DNA of 39,392 nucleotides, taken from positions 1 to 39,392 of the forward strand of contig NZ_CAJTQC010000027.1 of NCBI RefSeq assembly GCF_910578445.1. The letters run 5' to 3'. Within the stretch, counting starts at the first letter, position 1, and each line of letters begins with the position of its first letter. Of this stretch, positions 1-8,805 are shown piece by piece. Origin of the DNA: an uncultured Duncaniella sp. Its GTDB lineage: Bacteria; Bacteroidota; Bacteroidia; Bacteroidales; Muribaculaceae. The notes below the pieces were generated by a model. The model did not search any database, had not been told where the DNA came from, and saw only the letters and a program-made list of their open reading frames with translations. The position numbers and the translations under genes were made by a program.

Positions 1-32
1 CGCTGACAAGCAACTGACGTTGTTCTGATTAC

Positions 33-566
33 TTATGTCGAACTCACGTTATTTACCGAGAAGCGAGCATTCCAATAGAACCATTCCAAATCTTTGTTTG
101 AAAACTTGCGGTAGCCGGACACAGAGCCTACATTGCCATTGAAATCCATTATTTCATATGTAAGTGAATTTTTGAAAGGACATGCAAGATTTATTCCCGG
201 CTCAGCCTGTAGCCACAGACGGTACAGTCCGTCTGCCCCGTTCCAGACATAAGGCGACTTTAAGACAACAGACGGTTTGAATATCACCCATGCGACATTT
301 TGTTCATTGCCACTTAGTCTCGCCTCATGTCCGTCAATCGTTGTAATGCGGCTTGGCTGATTGTATTGCGATGTCAACTCCATCCCGAATGCCACTCCAA
401 GATATTTATGGAAAAAACGTGTCAGTGACGGTTCGACAGACCATGCCTGCTCATTATTTACATATAACCCGCCATAGAGCGAAGCTTTAAAAGCATGCTC
501 TTCAGTCTGCGCTTTAGCGGTAACGGCGACAAGCAGCGACAGGAAAATAAAAAATGTTTTCATCAT
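33..566 (-). CDS. small outer-membrane beta-barrel-type protein, possibly C-terminally truncated
   Basis: From ATG 566 (a second ATG is at 563) this encodes about 177 residues. The N-terminus (MMKTFFIFLSLLVAVTAKAQ) is a clear signal peptide. The mature part has alternating hydrophobic/polar stretches and many aromatics (FKASLYGGLYV, VAWVIFKPSVVL, LYRLWLQAEPGINL), which fits a small outer-membrane barrel of Bacteroidales. The reading frame could be extended to a TTG at 593, but the signal peptide starts at the ATG pair. The gene starts 39 nt downstream of the mutS stop on the same strand, so it may be read from the mutS transcript. It stops abruptly after NVSST without the usual aromatic barrel C-terminus; the -1 frame stays open to the window edge, so a frameshift is possible. 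Family not identified. Confidence 0.6.
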   Translation of the reverse strand: MMKTFFIFLSLLVAVTAKAQTEEHAFKASLYGGLYVNNEQAWSVEPSLTRFFHKYLGVAFGMELTSQYNQPSRITTIDGHEARLSGNEQNVAWVIFKPSVVLKSPYVWNGADGLYRLWLQAEPGINLACPFKNSLTYEIMDFNGNVGSVSGYRKFSNKDLEWFYWNARFSVNNVSST

Positions 567-604
567 AAACCTGTTGTCATGAAATGACTGCAATTCGTGG
601 TCTG

Positions 605-3223
605 CTACTTTCCTGTGAGAATCGTCTTGATGTCATGGAGCTTGTTGAGTGCCGCCATGGGAGTCAGATTGTTGATGTCGATTCCAAGAATCTCGTCGCG
701 CAGCTGTGCGAGCACCGGATCGTCAAGCTGGAAAAACGACAGCTGCACCCCCTCGGCCGTATCGGCCACGCCGGAGAGATTTTTGGCTACACGCTCGTCG
801 CTGTCGCGGTTCACTTTTTCAAGATGTACAAGCACCTCGTCAGCCCTACGGACTATCGACTGCGGCATGCCTGCAAGCTTGGCCACATGTATGCCGAAAC
901 TATGCTCGCTGCCGCCGCGCGCAAGTTTGCGGAGAAACACCACCTTGCCGTCAATCTCGCGAACCGACACATTATAGTTGACCACACGGCTGAAACTCTT
1001 CTCCATTTCATTCAGCTCATGATAGTGGGTGGCGAAAAGAGTTTTCGGGTGGATGCCACCGTGCTCGTGTATGTGTTCCACGATTGCCCAAGCGATTGAA
1101 ATGCCATCGTATGTCGATGTTCCACGTCCGAGCTCGTCGAAAAGAATCAGTGACCGCTCGCTCATATTGTTGAGTATCGAAGCCGCCTCGTTCATCTCGA
1201 CCATGAAAGTCGACTCTCCGAGCGAAATATTGTCACTCGCGCCGACGCGGGTGAAAATCTTATCGACCACGCCTATACGGGCGCTGTCGGCAGCCACAAA
1301 CGAACCTATCTGTGCCAGCAGGACGTTGAGCGCCGTCTGGCGGAGCAAGGCCGACTTACCCGACATGTTAGGGCCTGTAATCATCATCACCTGCGTGCCG
1401 TTGTTCGACAGATTGACGGTGTTGGTGATGTACGGTTCACCCGGAGGAAGCTCCTTTTCGATAACCGGATGGCGTCCCTCGACAATCGACAGCTCAAGCG
1501 AATCGTCGACAACCGGACGGTTGTAGCGGTTTTCAAGCGCAACACGAGTGAAAGAGCTGAACACGTCGAGACGCGCCACCATTTGGGCGTCGAGCAGAAT
1601 CGCCGGAATATATGCACACAGGTCATGCACGAGAGTCGTATAGATGCGCTGCTCGATGATTGCGATGCGGTCCTGCGCGGTCAGGATTTTTTCTTCATAC
1701 TCCTTGAGTTCCTGTGTGATATAGCGCTCGGCATTGACAAGAGTCTGCTTGCGTATCCACTCGGCAGGCACTTTGTCTTTGTGGGTGTTTGTGACTTCGA
1801 TATAGTAGCCGAACACATTGTTGTAGGCCACCTTAAGCGACGGAATGCCGGTCAACGCGCTCTCACGCTGCTGCAAACGCAGAAGATAGTCCTTACCCTT
1901 GTAGGCGATTTCACGAAGCTCGTCAAGCTCACTGTCGACTCCTTCACGTATCACCGGACCGCGGTTGATAGCCGTAGGCGGATCCGGATTGATTTCCTTT
2001 TCGATGCGTTCGGCAATCCCGGTACACGGATTCAGCTGCTCGCCGATGCTTTCGAGAGCTGGCTGGCCTGATTCGAGACAAATGCGGCGGATCGGGTCAA
2101 TCATAGCCAGCGCATGGCGCAGCTGCACAAGTTCGCGCGGATTGACACGCCCGGCTGAAACCTTCGCAATCAGGCGTTCGAGGTCACCAATCTGTCCCAA
2201 GGCATCCTTGAGGCCTTCGCGGTGGTCGGGAGAGCGGAAGAAATAGTCGACGATATCGAGACGGCGGTTAATCTCGCGCGAATCCTTCAGTGGAAACAGC
2301 ACCCAACGCCGCAACAGGCGCGCGCCCATCGGGCTGACCGTGCGGTCAATCACGTCAAGCAGGCTCTTTCCATCCTCACTCATGGAGGCGACAAGCTCAA
2401 GATTGCGCACCGTGAAGCGGTCGAGCCTGACAGCCTTCTCCTCCTCGACACGCGCGATAGAAGTGATGTGTGAAATCCGTGTGTGTTGCGTTATGTCGAG
2501 ATAGTGGAGAATAGCTCCTGCGGCTACTACGGCGGCGTGCATGGCATGTATGCCGAACCCCTTCAGCGAATTTGTTTCAAACTGTTTGAGCAGGCGGTCC
2601 ATGGCCGCATCTTCCGTAAAAATCCAGTCGTCAAGCTCGAAGGCAAGATAGTGTTCGGCGAAACTGTCCTCTATCAGACGTTTCTTTCCTCGCTCGACAA
2701 GCACCTCTTTAGGCGCGAAATTTGCAAGAAGCTTCTCTATGTAGTCGGCCGACCCCTCCGCAGCGAGAAATTCACCGGTCGAAATGTCAAGAAACGCCAC
2801 CCCGACATTCTGTTTGGTGAAATTCAAGGCGGCAAGGAAGTTATTCTCACGATTGTCGAGCAGAGTGTCGTTGATTGACACACCCGGCGTCACGAGTTCG
2901 GTAATGCCACGCTTTACGAGTTTCTTGGTTGTCTTCGGATCTTCGAGCTGCTCACATATGGCCACACGTTTACCCGCCCTCACGAGTTTAGGCAGATAGG
3001 TGTCAAGTGCATGATGGGGGAAACCGGCAAGCTCGACATATTGCGCCGAGCCGTTGGCCCTGCGAGTCAGAGTAATTCCAAGAATCTCTGAAGCCGCTAT
3101 CGCATCCTCCGAAAAAGTCTCGTAAAAGTCACCCACTCTGAACAACAGGACTGCATCCGGGTGCTTTTCTTTCATTGCCATATACTGTTTCATCAACGGA
3201 GTCTCAGCGATCTTCTTTGCCAT
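605..3223 (-). CDS. mutS: DNA mismatch repair protein MutS
   Basis: MutS binds mismatches and small loops and, with MutL, starts repair in the cytoplasm. The 872-residue protein is full length for the family. The mismatch-reading Phe-x-Glu motif is visible (GDFYETF, F33-Y34-E35). The connector, lever and clamp regions follow. Near residue 620 comes the ATPase with Walker A GPNMSGKS, then Walker B and the adjacent signature (LILFDELGRGTSTYDG), and the FATHYHEL segment. The C-terminal part (about 800-872) looks like the dimerisation tail. The start ATG 3223 gives MAKKIAETPLMKQYM, the normal MutS N-terminus. It is divergent from the SIMPL-domain gene across about 290 bp. Identification is by direct recognition of motifs. 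Confidence 0.98.
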   Translation of the reverse strand: MAKKIAETPLMKQYMAMKEKHPDAVLLFRVGDFYETFSEDAIAASEILGITLTRRANGSAQYVELAGFPHHALDTYLPKLVRAGKRVAICEQLEDPKTTKKLVKRGITELVTPGVSINDTLLDNRENNFLAALNFTKQNVGVAFLDISTGEFLAAEGSADYIEKLLANFAPKEVLVERGKKRLIEDSFAEHYLAFELDDWIFTEDAAMDRLLKQFETNSLKGFGIHAMHAAVVAAGAILHYLDITQHTRISHITSIARVEEEKAVRLDRFTVRNLELVASMSEDGKSLLDVIDRTVSPMGARLLRRWVLFPLKDSREINRRLDIVDYFFRSPDHREGLKDALGQIGDLERLIAKVSAGRVNPRELVQLRHALAMIDPIRRICLESGQPALESIGEQLNPCTGIAERIEKEINPDPPTAINRGPVIREGVDSELDELREIAYKGKDYLLRLQQRESALTGIPSLKVAYNNVFGYYIEVTNTHKDKVPAEWIRKQTLVNAERYITQELKEYEEKILTAQDRIAIIEQRIYTTLVHDLCAYIPAILLDAQMVARLDVFSSFTRVALENRYNRPVVDDSLELSIVEGRHPVIEKELPPGEPYITNTVNLSNNGTQVMMITGPNMSGKSALLRQTALNVLLAQIGSFVAADSARIGVVDKIFTRVGASDNISLGESTFMVEMNEAASILNNMSERSLILFDELGRGTSTYDGISIAWAIVEHIHEHGGIHPKTLFATHYHELNEMEKSFSRVVNYNVSVREIDGKVVFLRKLARGGSEHSFGIHVAKLAGMPQSIVRRADEVLVHLEKVNRDSDERVAKNLSGVADTAEGVQLSFFQLDDPVLAQLRDEILGIDINNLTPMAALNKLHDIKTILTGK

Positions 3224-3332
3224 GGTGCTTTATATCGTATCTTAAATAAAATCTTCGTTTGTCAAGGCCGCTTTCGGGATTGTCCGAAAAGAAATCAATC
3301 TGAATTTTTAGCAGCCTCTTTGTTTCGGACTA

Positions 3333-3340
3333 CAAATTTA
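3333..3340 (-). promoter_or_regulatory. candidate -7 box for mutS
   Basis: The minus strand reads TAAATTTG, an exact match to the Bacteroidetes -7 consensus TAnnTTTG, about 110 nt upstream of the mutS start. I see no TTG at the expected 19-20 nt spacing, so this is a half-site only. Confidence 0.35.
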
Positions 3341-3395
3341 TAAACTTTCGGCCAAAAATTCAGCTCCGCTATTAGAGGTATTGAACAAATATTTG

Positions 3396-3403
3396 TAATT
3401 TTG
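3396..3403 (+). promoter_or_regulatory. candidate -7 box for the SIMPL-domain gene
   Basis: TAATTTTG matches TAnnTTTG about 107 nt upstream of the start at 3510. The nearest TTG (3381-3383) is too close, at 12 nt, so this is a half-site. With the mutS box it makes 3224-3509 a divergent promoter region; nothing else is visible there. Confidence 0.35.
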
Positions 3404-3509
3404 TTTTTTCATGATAGACGACACAGCTGTTTTTCCACGCGAACTTCATGACTTTATCGACAGTTCCAAATTCTAATTATAAATCACCCTAATTTAAAAC
3501 AGACACATT

Positions 3510-4202
3510 ATGAAATCCAATTCCGTTATCTCAGCCGGGCTGATTGCCGTCGGGCTGGTGATTGTCGGCATTCTGCTGAAGGCCGGCATTGACAACATCG
3601 CTTTCCGTGACCGCGAAGTGACTGTCCGCGGACTTGCCGAGCGCGAAGTCCCGGCCGATCTTGTCACTTGGCCAATCACATATTCACTCGCAGGCAACGA
3701 TCTCCAGACCCTCTACAACAAAGTAAGCTCCAACAACGACATCATCGTTAAATTCCTCACCTCCAACGGCATCAGTCAGGACGAAATTTCCGTAAATCCG
3801 CCCGACACCTACGACGCTACTTCAAACCGCTATCGCTCAGACTCATTCTCCTATAATTATTCAATCAACTGCACCGTCACCGTGACCACAAAGAAAGTGC
3901 AGAAGGTGCGCGAGCTGCTCAACCGCCAGTCTGAACTGCTCAAGGAAGGAATCGCTTTCTCCAATTCATATATCAACTATCAGTTCACAGGTCTCAACTC
4001 CATCAAACCCGAAATGATAGCCGAAGCGACCAAAAACGCCCGTGCCGCAGCCGACCAGTTTGCAGCCGACAGCGAAAGCCGCGTCGGAAAAATCAAGACC
4101 GCCTCACAGGGACAGTTCTCAATCGACGACAGCGACTCATCGACCCCATTCATCAAGAAAGTCCGCGTAGTCTCCACCATAGTCTACTATCTCGAAGACT
4201 GA
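3510..4202 (+). CDS. SIMPL-domain (DUF541) membrane-anchored periplasmic protein
   Basis: The 230-residue product has an uncleaved-looking N-terminal membrane segment (about residues 7-25, AGLIAVGLVIVGILL) followed by a SIMPL domain (DUF541, the YggE family). The domain begins with the characteristic REVTVRGLAEREVPAD strand and ends in a beta strand (VRVVSTIVYYLED). The family is periplasmic or surface-linked; E. coli YggE lowers oxidative damage, but the biochemical role is not settled. The length is close to YggE. The gene stands alone on plus between the divergent mutS and pepT, with a stem-loop directly after the stop. Nothing specific about its substrate can be read from the sequence. 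Confidence 0.85.
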   Translation: MKSNSVISAGLIAVGLVIVGILLKAGIDNIAFRDREVTVRGLAEREVPADLVTWPITYSLAGNDLQTLYNKVSSNNDIIVKFLTSNGISQDEISVNPPDTYDATSNRYRSDSFSYNYSINCTVTVTTKKVQKVRELLNRQSELLKEGIAFSNSYINYQFTGLNSIKPEMIAEATKNARAAADQFAADSESRVGKIKTASQGQFSIDDSDSSTPFIKKVRVVSTIVYYLED

Positions 4203-4240
4203 TTGAGCGCATTTCCGACTTGACAAAACTTAAAAAAACT

Positions 4241-4270
4241 ATCCCCGGCTGATTTTTTTCATCCGGGGAT
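4241..4270. terminator. stem-loop between the SIMPL gene and pepT
   Basis: ATCCCCGG (4241-4248) pairs with CCGGGGAT (4263-4270) around a 14-nt loop that contains a T run. An A run (4232-4238) precedes the stem, so the classic stem-plus-T-tract reads out on the minus strand, whereas the only upstream gene is on plus. It is probably a terminator of the SIMPL transcript, a bidirectional one, or a block to antisense transcription. Confidence 0.55.
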
Positions 4271-4338
4271 ATTGATTTATCTATATCCCGCTATCGCTGT
4301 GTTCGCATGCCCCTCGCCATGTTATTTCGGACTTTTTG

Positions 4339-4369
4339 TTGGCTGTGCGGGAAAAAGTCACTACATTTG
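4339..4369 (+). promoter_or_regulatory. Bacteroidetes-type promoter for pepT
   Basis: TTG (4339-4341), 20 nt, then TACATTTG (4362-4369): both boxes fit the Bacteroidetes primary sigma factor consensus. The transcript should start near 4376, leaving about 40 nt before ATG 4416. This supports ATG 4416 rather than an upstream start in the open frame. Confidence 0.6.
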
Positions 4370-4415
4370 TAGTCCTGATTTTCAAAAACGAATATATTTC
4401 AACAATCTCTACATC

Positions 4416-5636
4416 ATGACAGTAGTTGACCGTTTTTTAGAATATGTGAAGTTCGACACTCAGAGCGACGAACTTACAAACCTCACTCCCTCCACTCCGG
4501 GTCAGATGATTTTCGCCCGGCATCTTGAAAAGGAACTCCGCGACATGGGTCTCACCGACATCACCCTTGATGACAACGGTTATCTCATGGCCACCCTCAA
4601 GGGCAACACCGACAAGGATGTCCCGACAATCGGTTTCATCGCCCACCTCGACACATCGCCCGATCTCAGCGGCAAGCATGTCTGCCCGCGCATCGTAGAG
4701 GAATATGACGGTGGCGACATCGTCCTCAACGCATCGGCCGGAATTACTCTCAGCCCCTCGCAGTTCCCCGAACTTCTCAACTACGTCGGACAGGATCTCA
4801 TCGTGACCGATGGCAACACACTTCTCGGAGCTGACGACAAGGCCGGTATCGCCGAAATCATCACCGCAGTCGACCACCTCATCAAGCATCCCGACATCAA
4901 ACACGGCGACATACGCATCGCGTTCAATCCTGACGAAGAAATCGGACAGGGCGCACATAAATTCGATGTCGACCTCTTCGGCGCTGACTGGGGATATACG
5001 ATGGACGGCGGAGAAATCGGCGAACTTGAATATGAGAACTTCAACGCCGCTGTCGCCAAAATCACATTCAAGGGTCGAAATGTACATCCCGGCTACGCCA
5101 AACACAAGATGATAAACTCAATCCGCATAGCCAACCAGTTTGTCATCATGCTCCCGCGCTGGGAAACTCCGGAACACACCGAAGGCTACGAGGGATTCTA
5201 TCATCTCGTGTCATTCGAAGGATCGGTCGAGGAAACTGTGCTCACCTACATTGTCCGCGACCATGACCGCGACCGTTTCGAACGCCGCAAAAAGGAACTT
5301 GAACACCTCACCCGCAAAATCAACAACGAGTTCCCCGACTGCGCCTCGATTGAAATCAAGGACCAGTACTACAACATGCGTGAGAAAATCGAGCCCGTCA
5401 TGCACATTATCGACGTAGCAGTACAGGCCATGAAGAATGTCGACGTCACACCAAAAGTACAGCCCATCCGTGGCGGAACTGACGGCGCGCAGCTCTCGTT
5501 CAAGGGTCTTCCCTGTCCCAACATTTTTGCCGGAGGCCTTAATTTCCACGGCCGCTACGAATTCGTGCCCATCCCCTCGATGGAAAAAGCCACTCAGGTG
5601 ATTGTCGAGATTGCCCGTCTCGTTGCCGAGAAGTAA
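4416..5636 (+). CDS. pepT: tripeptide aminopeptidase PepT (peptidase T, M20B)
   Basis: PepT removes the N-terminal residue from tripeptides in the cytoplasm using two zinc ions. The 406-residue protein has the family length (E. coli about 408). The metal and catalytic set is visible: H77 and D79 in AHLDTSPDLSG, bridging D140 in GADDKAGIAEI, catalytic E174 and E175 in PDEEIGQGAHKFD, D197 in MDGGEIGELEYENFNAA, and the late His in NFHGRYEFVP. The frame is open upstream to 4272, but the added 48 residues do not resemble PepT and start before the predicted promoter, so ATG 4416 (MTVVDRFLEYVKF) is chosen. miaA follows after 18 nt and is probably co-transcribed. Confidence 0.97.
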   Translation: MTVVDRFLEYVKFDTQSDELTNLTPSTPGQMIFARHLEKELRDMGLTDITLDDNGYLMATLKGNTDKDVPTIGFIAHLDTSPDLSGKHVCPRIVEEYDGGDIVLNASAGITLSPSQFPELLNYVGQDLIVTDGNTLLGADDKAGIAEIITAVDHLIKHPDIKHGDIRIAFNPDEEIGQGAHKFDVDLFGADWGYTMDGGEIGELEYENFNAAVAKITFKGRNVHPGYAKHKMINSIRIANQFVIMLPRWETPEHTEGYEGFYHLVSFEGSVEETVLTYIVRDHDRDRFERRKKELEHLTRKINNEFPDCASIEIKDQYYNMREKIEPVMHIIDVAVQAMKNVDVTPKVQPIRGGTDGAQLSFKGLPCPNIFAGGLNFHGRYEFVPIPSMEKATQVIVEIARLVAEK

Positions 5637-5654
5637 AATTCACCCGTTCGATAA

Positions 5655-6548
5655 TTGAAGACACTTGTAATAGTCACAGGTCCGACCGCAAGCGGAAAGA
5701 CCTCACTCGCCATAGAGCTGGCCGAATCACTCGACACTGAAATAGTGTCGGCTGATTCGCGCCAGCTTTTTCGCGACCTGCCCATAGGGACAGCCGCTCC
5801 GACTCAGGCCGAACTCTCACGCGTCCGTCACCACCTCATAGGAGTCCTTGACCTACATGACTACTATTCTGCGGCCATGTTTGAAGAGGACGCACTCAGG
5901 ATTCTCAATGAAATCTGGACGCGGAGCGACTATGCGGTGATGTGTGGCGGCTCAATGATGTATATCGACGCCATCACCCGTGGCATCGACGAACTGCCGA
6001 CAATCTCACCCGCCACGCGTGCCGAAGCGATGGCTATATATGAAAACGGTGGCCTCGAGGCCTTGTGCAGCACCCTTTCACGGCTCGACCCCGACTATCT
6101 CGCCACAGCCGACCGCTCCAACCACAAGCGCCTCGTCCATGCCATTGAAATCTGCATGGAAGCCGGAGTGCCCTACTCCACCCTGCGCACGGGCCGGAAA
6201 AAGGAACGCCCCTTCCGCATAGTCAAGCTGGCCATCAACCATGACCGCCGGCAACTGTTCGACAGAATCAACGCCCGCGTCGGGGTCATGATTTCAGAAG
6301 GTCTCGAAAACGAGGCCGGCGCACTCTTCCACCTCCGCCACCTCAACTCTCTCAACACCGTCGGCTACAAAGAGATATTCGCAATGATGGAAGGAAAGAT
6401 GGACCGCGACACTGCAATAGCGCGCATAGCCAAAAACACCCGCGTATATGCCAAGAAACAATTGCTGTGGCTGTCGAAAGATCCGAATGTCAGACTGCTC
6501 GACCCGACACAACCGCTTCTGGAGCAAGCGTTAAGATTTATTAAATAG
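5655..6548 (+). CDS. miaA: tRNA dimethylallyltransferase MiaA
   Basis: MiaA transfers a dimethylallyl group to N6 of A37 in tRNAs that read codons starting with U. The 297-residue protein has the P-loop GPTASGKT (9-16), the SADSRQLFRDLPIGTAAPT segment, the HHLIGVLDLHDYYSAAMF strand, GGSMMYIDAITRGIDELP, and a late TVGYKEIF motif. The start is a TTG (5655): the codon before it is an in-frame TAA (5652-5654) and no ATG or GTG occurs before the P-loop, so TTG is forced. DSRQLFRDLPIGTA differs from the common DSRQVYxxMDIGTA form; Bacteroidetes often carry two MiaA copies and this could be either. It lies 18 nt after pepT. Confidence 0.95.
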   Translation: MKTLVIVTGPTASGKTSLAIELAESLDTEIVSADSRQLFRDLPIGTAAPTQAELSRVRHHLIGVLDLHDYYSAAMFEEDALRILNEIWTRSDYAVMCGGSMMYIDAITRGIDELPTISPATRAEAMAIYENGGLEALCSTLSRLDPDYLATADRSNHKRLVHAIEICMEAGVPYSTLRTGRKKERPFRIVKLAINHDRRQLFDRINARVGVMISEGLENEAGALFHLRHLNSLNTVGYKEIFAMMEGKMDRDTAIARIAKNTRVYAKKQLLWLSKDPNVRLLDPTQPLLEQALRFIK

Positions 6549-6578
6549 CATGATAGAGCGAAACTAATCTTTTTTCAT

Positions 6579-6586
6579 TAAATTTG
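6579..6586 (+). promoter_or_regulatory. candidate -7 box for the acyl-CoA synthetase gene
   Basis: TAAATTTG is an exact match to TAnnTTTG 80 nt upstream of ATG 6666. No TTG sits at the right distance upstream, so this is a half-site. Confidence 0.4.
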
Positions 6587-6665
6587 CGCTCAGTTTTTGC
6601 ACGAATCTCTCCATTGTGTGCATAAGTAAACAATTAGACAACAACATAATAATAAAAAAATCTAC

Positions 6666-8327
6666 ATGAAAGCCCGCGATTGCCTTAATTTATATTTCCA
6701 AGATGCAGTCAAAGAATATTGGGAGCTTCCGGCCTTTACGGACTTCGGCGGTACAACCCTCACCTACAAGGACGTAGCCCGCAAAATTGCAAAACTCCAT
6801 CTCCTCTACGAAGCTGCCGGTATCCTTCCGGGCGACAAAGTGGCACTGTGTTCAAAAAACAGTTCAATGTGGTGTGTGGCCTTCATCGGCACACTCGCCT
6901 ACGGAGCAGTCATCGTCCCCATACTTCCTGATTTCAAATCTGACAACATCCAGCACCTCATCAACCACAGCGAGGCCAAACTTGCGATAATCGACGAAAA
7001 TATCTGGGAAAATCTCAACCCGGAAAGCATGCCGACGCTTCTTGGCGCTCTCTCCGTGAAGGACTATTCGCTGATTGTCAGCAACGACGAGAAACTCACC
7101 TACGCACGCGCCCACCTCAACGAACTGTTCGGCCAGCGCTATCCCGACCGCTTCACTCCCGACGATGTCGTCTATCACGTAGACTCTAAAGACGAACTCT
7201 GCCTCATCAGCTACACCTCCGGCTCGACAGGTTTCTCGAAAGGCGTGATGCTCCCCTACCGCAGCTTGTGGTCCAACGTGCAGTTCTGTCTCGAAAACCT
7301 CCCCACCAATCCCGGCGACGGAGTCGTGTGCATGCTTCCGCTCGCCCACATGTATGGCCTTACCATCGACATGCTGCGCCCCTTCGTCAGCGGCAACCAT
7401 ATCCACATCCTGACCCGCACACCCTCTCCACGCATCATCATGGAAGCGTTTGCCAAAGTCAAACCGCGCTACATCGTCACCGTGCCGCTCATTATCGAGA
7501 AAATCATACGCACACGTGTATTCCCGATGCTCGAAAAGCCACTGATGAAACTCATGCTCATGGTTCCGTTTGTCGACGAACGCCTGCTCAGCAAAATCAA
7601 GGACCGTCTGACCGAGACTTTCGGTGGAAACGTCGAAGAAATCGTCATCGGAGGCGCAGGTCTCAACCGCGATGTCGAGCAGTTCCTCCGCCGCATAGGA
7701 TTCCCCTACACCGTCGGCTATGGCATGACCGAGTGCGGACCGCTGATTTCCTATTCGCCGGCGACCGACAACCGCATGGCATCCTGCGGACGCATCGTCG
7801 ACCGTATCGAAGCCCGCATCGACTCCCCCGATCCGGCCAACAAACCCGGCATACTCTACGTGAAAGGCGAGAATGTGATGCTCGGCTACTACAAGAACCC
7901 CGAAGCTACCGAAGGCTGCATGGATGCCGACGGATGGCTCTCGACAGGCGATATATGCAACCTTGACAACGACGGTTATCTCTATATCCGCGGCCGTGAC
8001 AAAAACATGATTCTCGGCCCTTCGGGACAGAATATCTACCCCGAGGAAATTGAAGACAAGCTCAACAATCTTCCCTACGTGGCCGAATCGCTCATCATTG
8101 ATTCAGGCGAAGGCCGTCTTGTGGCGCTTATCTATCCCGACATCGAAAGCCTGACATCACAGGGAATGTCGGAAGAAGCCATCAACGGACTTATGGAAGA
8201 CAACATCAAGACCCTCAATTCAAATCTCCCGGCCTACTCTCAGGTGCAGCGCTTCAACCTGATGAACGAAGAATTTGAAAAGACCCCGAAACGTTCAATC
8301 AAACGATACCTCTATCAGCCGAAATAA
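6666..8327 (+). CDS. AMP-forming long-chain acyl-CoA synthetase-type enzyme
   Basis: An ANL-superfamily adenylate-forming ligase of 553 residues. It should activate a fatty or related carboxylic acid with ATP and load it onto CoA. Visible motifs: the phosphate-binding A3 loop (ISYTSGSTGFSKGVML, about 178-193), the A5 motif GYGMTECGPLISYSP, A7/A8 (GWLSTGDICNLDNDGYLYIRGRDKNMI), and near the C-terminus the catalytic Lys region (KTPKRSIKRYLY). The GRDKNMILGPSGQNIYPEEIE hinge is typical of FadD-like enzymes. There is no signal peptide; it acts in the cytoplasm or at the inner membrane face. Acyl specificity cannot be read from the sequence. The gene stands alone, with its own upstream promoter half-site and a strong hairpin just after the stop. 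Confidence 0.9.
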   Translation: MKARDCLNLYFQDAVKEYWELPAFTDFGGTTLTYKDVARKIAKLHLLYEAAGILPGDKVALCSKNSSMWCVAFIGTLAYGAVIVPILPDFKSDNIQHLINHSEAKLAIIDENIWENLNPESMPTLLGALSVKDYSLIVSNDEKLTYARAHLNELFGQRYPDRFTPDDVVYHVDSKDELCLISYTSGSTGFSKGVMLPYRSLWSNVQFCLENLPTNPGDGVVCMLPLAHMYGLTIDMLRPFVSGNHIHILTRTPSPRIIMEAFAKVKPRYIVTVPLIIEKIIRTRVFPMLEKPLMKLMLMVPFVDERLLSKIKDRLTETFGGNVEEIVIGGAGLNRDVEQFLRRIGFPYTVGYGMTECGPLISYSPATDNRMASCGRIVDRIEARIDSPDPANKPGILYVKGENVMLGYYKNPEATEGCMDADGWLSTGDICNLDNDGYLYIRGRDKNMILGPSGQNIYPEEIEDKLNNLPYVAESLIIDSGEGRLVALIYPDIESLTSQGMSEEAINGLMEDNIKTLNSNLPAYSQVQRFNLMNEEFEKTPKRSIKRYLYQPK

Positions 8328-8354
8328 CCAAAACGGCAACCCCAAAAAACATCC

Positions 8355-8398
8355 ACGGGCCTGTATCACTCCACTCCGGAGACGCGATACAGGCCCGT
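8355..8398. terminator. 13-bp stem-loop after the acyl-CoA synthetase gene
   Basis: ACGGGCCTGTATC (8355-8367) pairs perfectly with GATACAGGCCCGT (8386-8398), loop 18 nt. No T run follows on plus. On minus the stem is followed by GGATGTTTTTTGGGG, a classic terminator tail, as at 4241-4270. It probably ends the synthetase transcript and may also stop leftward read-through. Confidence 0.65.
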
Positions 8399-8805
8399 AA
8401 TCATATCCTCACCAAACGAACAGAAACACACTTAAGGGTAGAAACCAACAGCGATTTTTTCGAATAAAATGTCGAAAAGGATTGCAAATAGTAGAAAAAT
8501 CACAACCTTTAAAAGGTCAAACAAGAACAACATGAATAAGTATAAAGTAAAGGAGGGACAGACGAGCCTGATTGACAGATAAAGTCAGTCGGACTCTTTA
8601 TTTTTCATCAATAGACTCTAATATGCAAAAAGAGAGGGGGTCTCACGACTGCCTCTCTCTCCATTCATCACATTATGCTTATTTAGTGCTATATTCTTGT
8701 TTTGATAATACTCTTCTAACTTATTTCTTCTTTATTTCAGTCTTCTCACCGGCCATCGACAGTCACGCGTCATTGCTGACAGTCAGCCGGATAGAGCTGT
8801 TGAGG
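8399..8805. other. gene-poor spacer between acyl-CoA synthetase and superoxide dismutase
   Basis: There is no convincing protein gene here. It holds a 16-codon ORF on plus (ATG 8532 to TAA 8582; MNKYKVKEGQTSLIDR) whose start resembles LysM or phage-tail openings (YKVKEGQ) and may be a relic, and the sod terminator at 8627-8658. A longer open frame from TTG 8572 runs antisense into sod and is judged spurious. Confidence 0.5.
8627..8658 (-). terminator. terminator downstream of the superoxide dismutase gene
   Basis: On minus, AGAGAGG (from 8658 down to 8652) pairs with CCTCTCT (8637 down to 8631) around a 14-nt loop and is followed by TTTTGCATAT. It lies about 150 nt after the sod stop and is in the right orientation. 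Confidence 0.6.
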
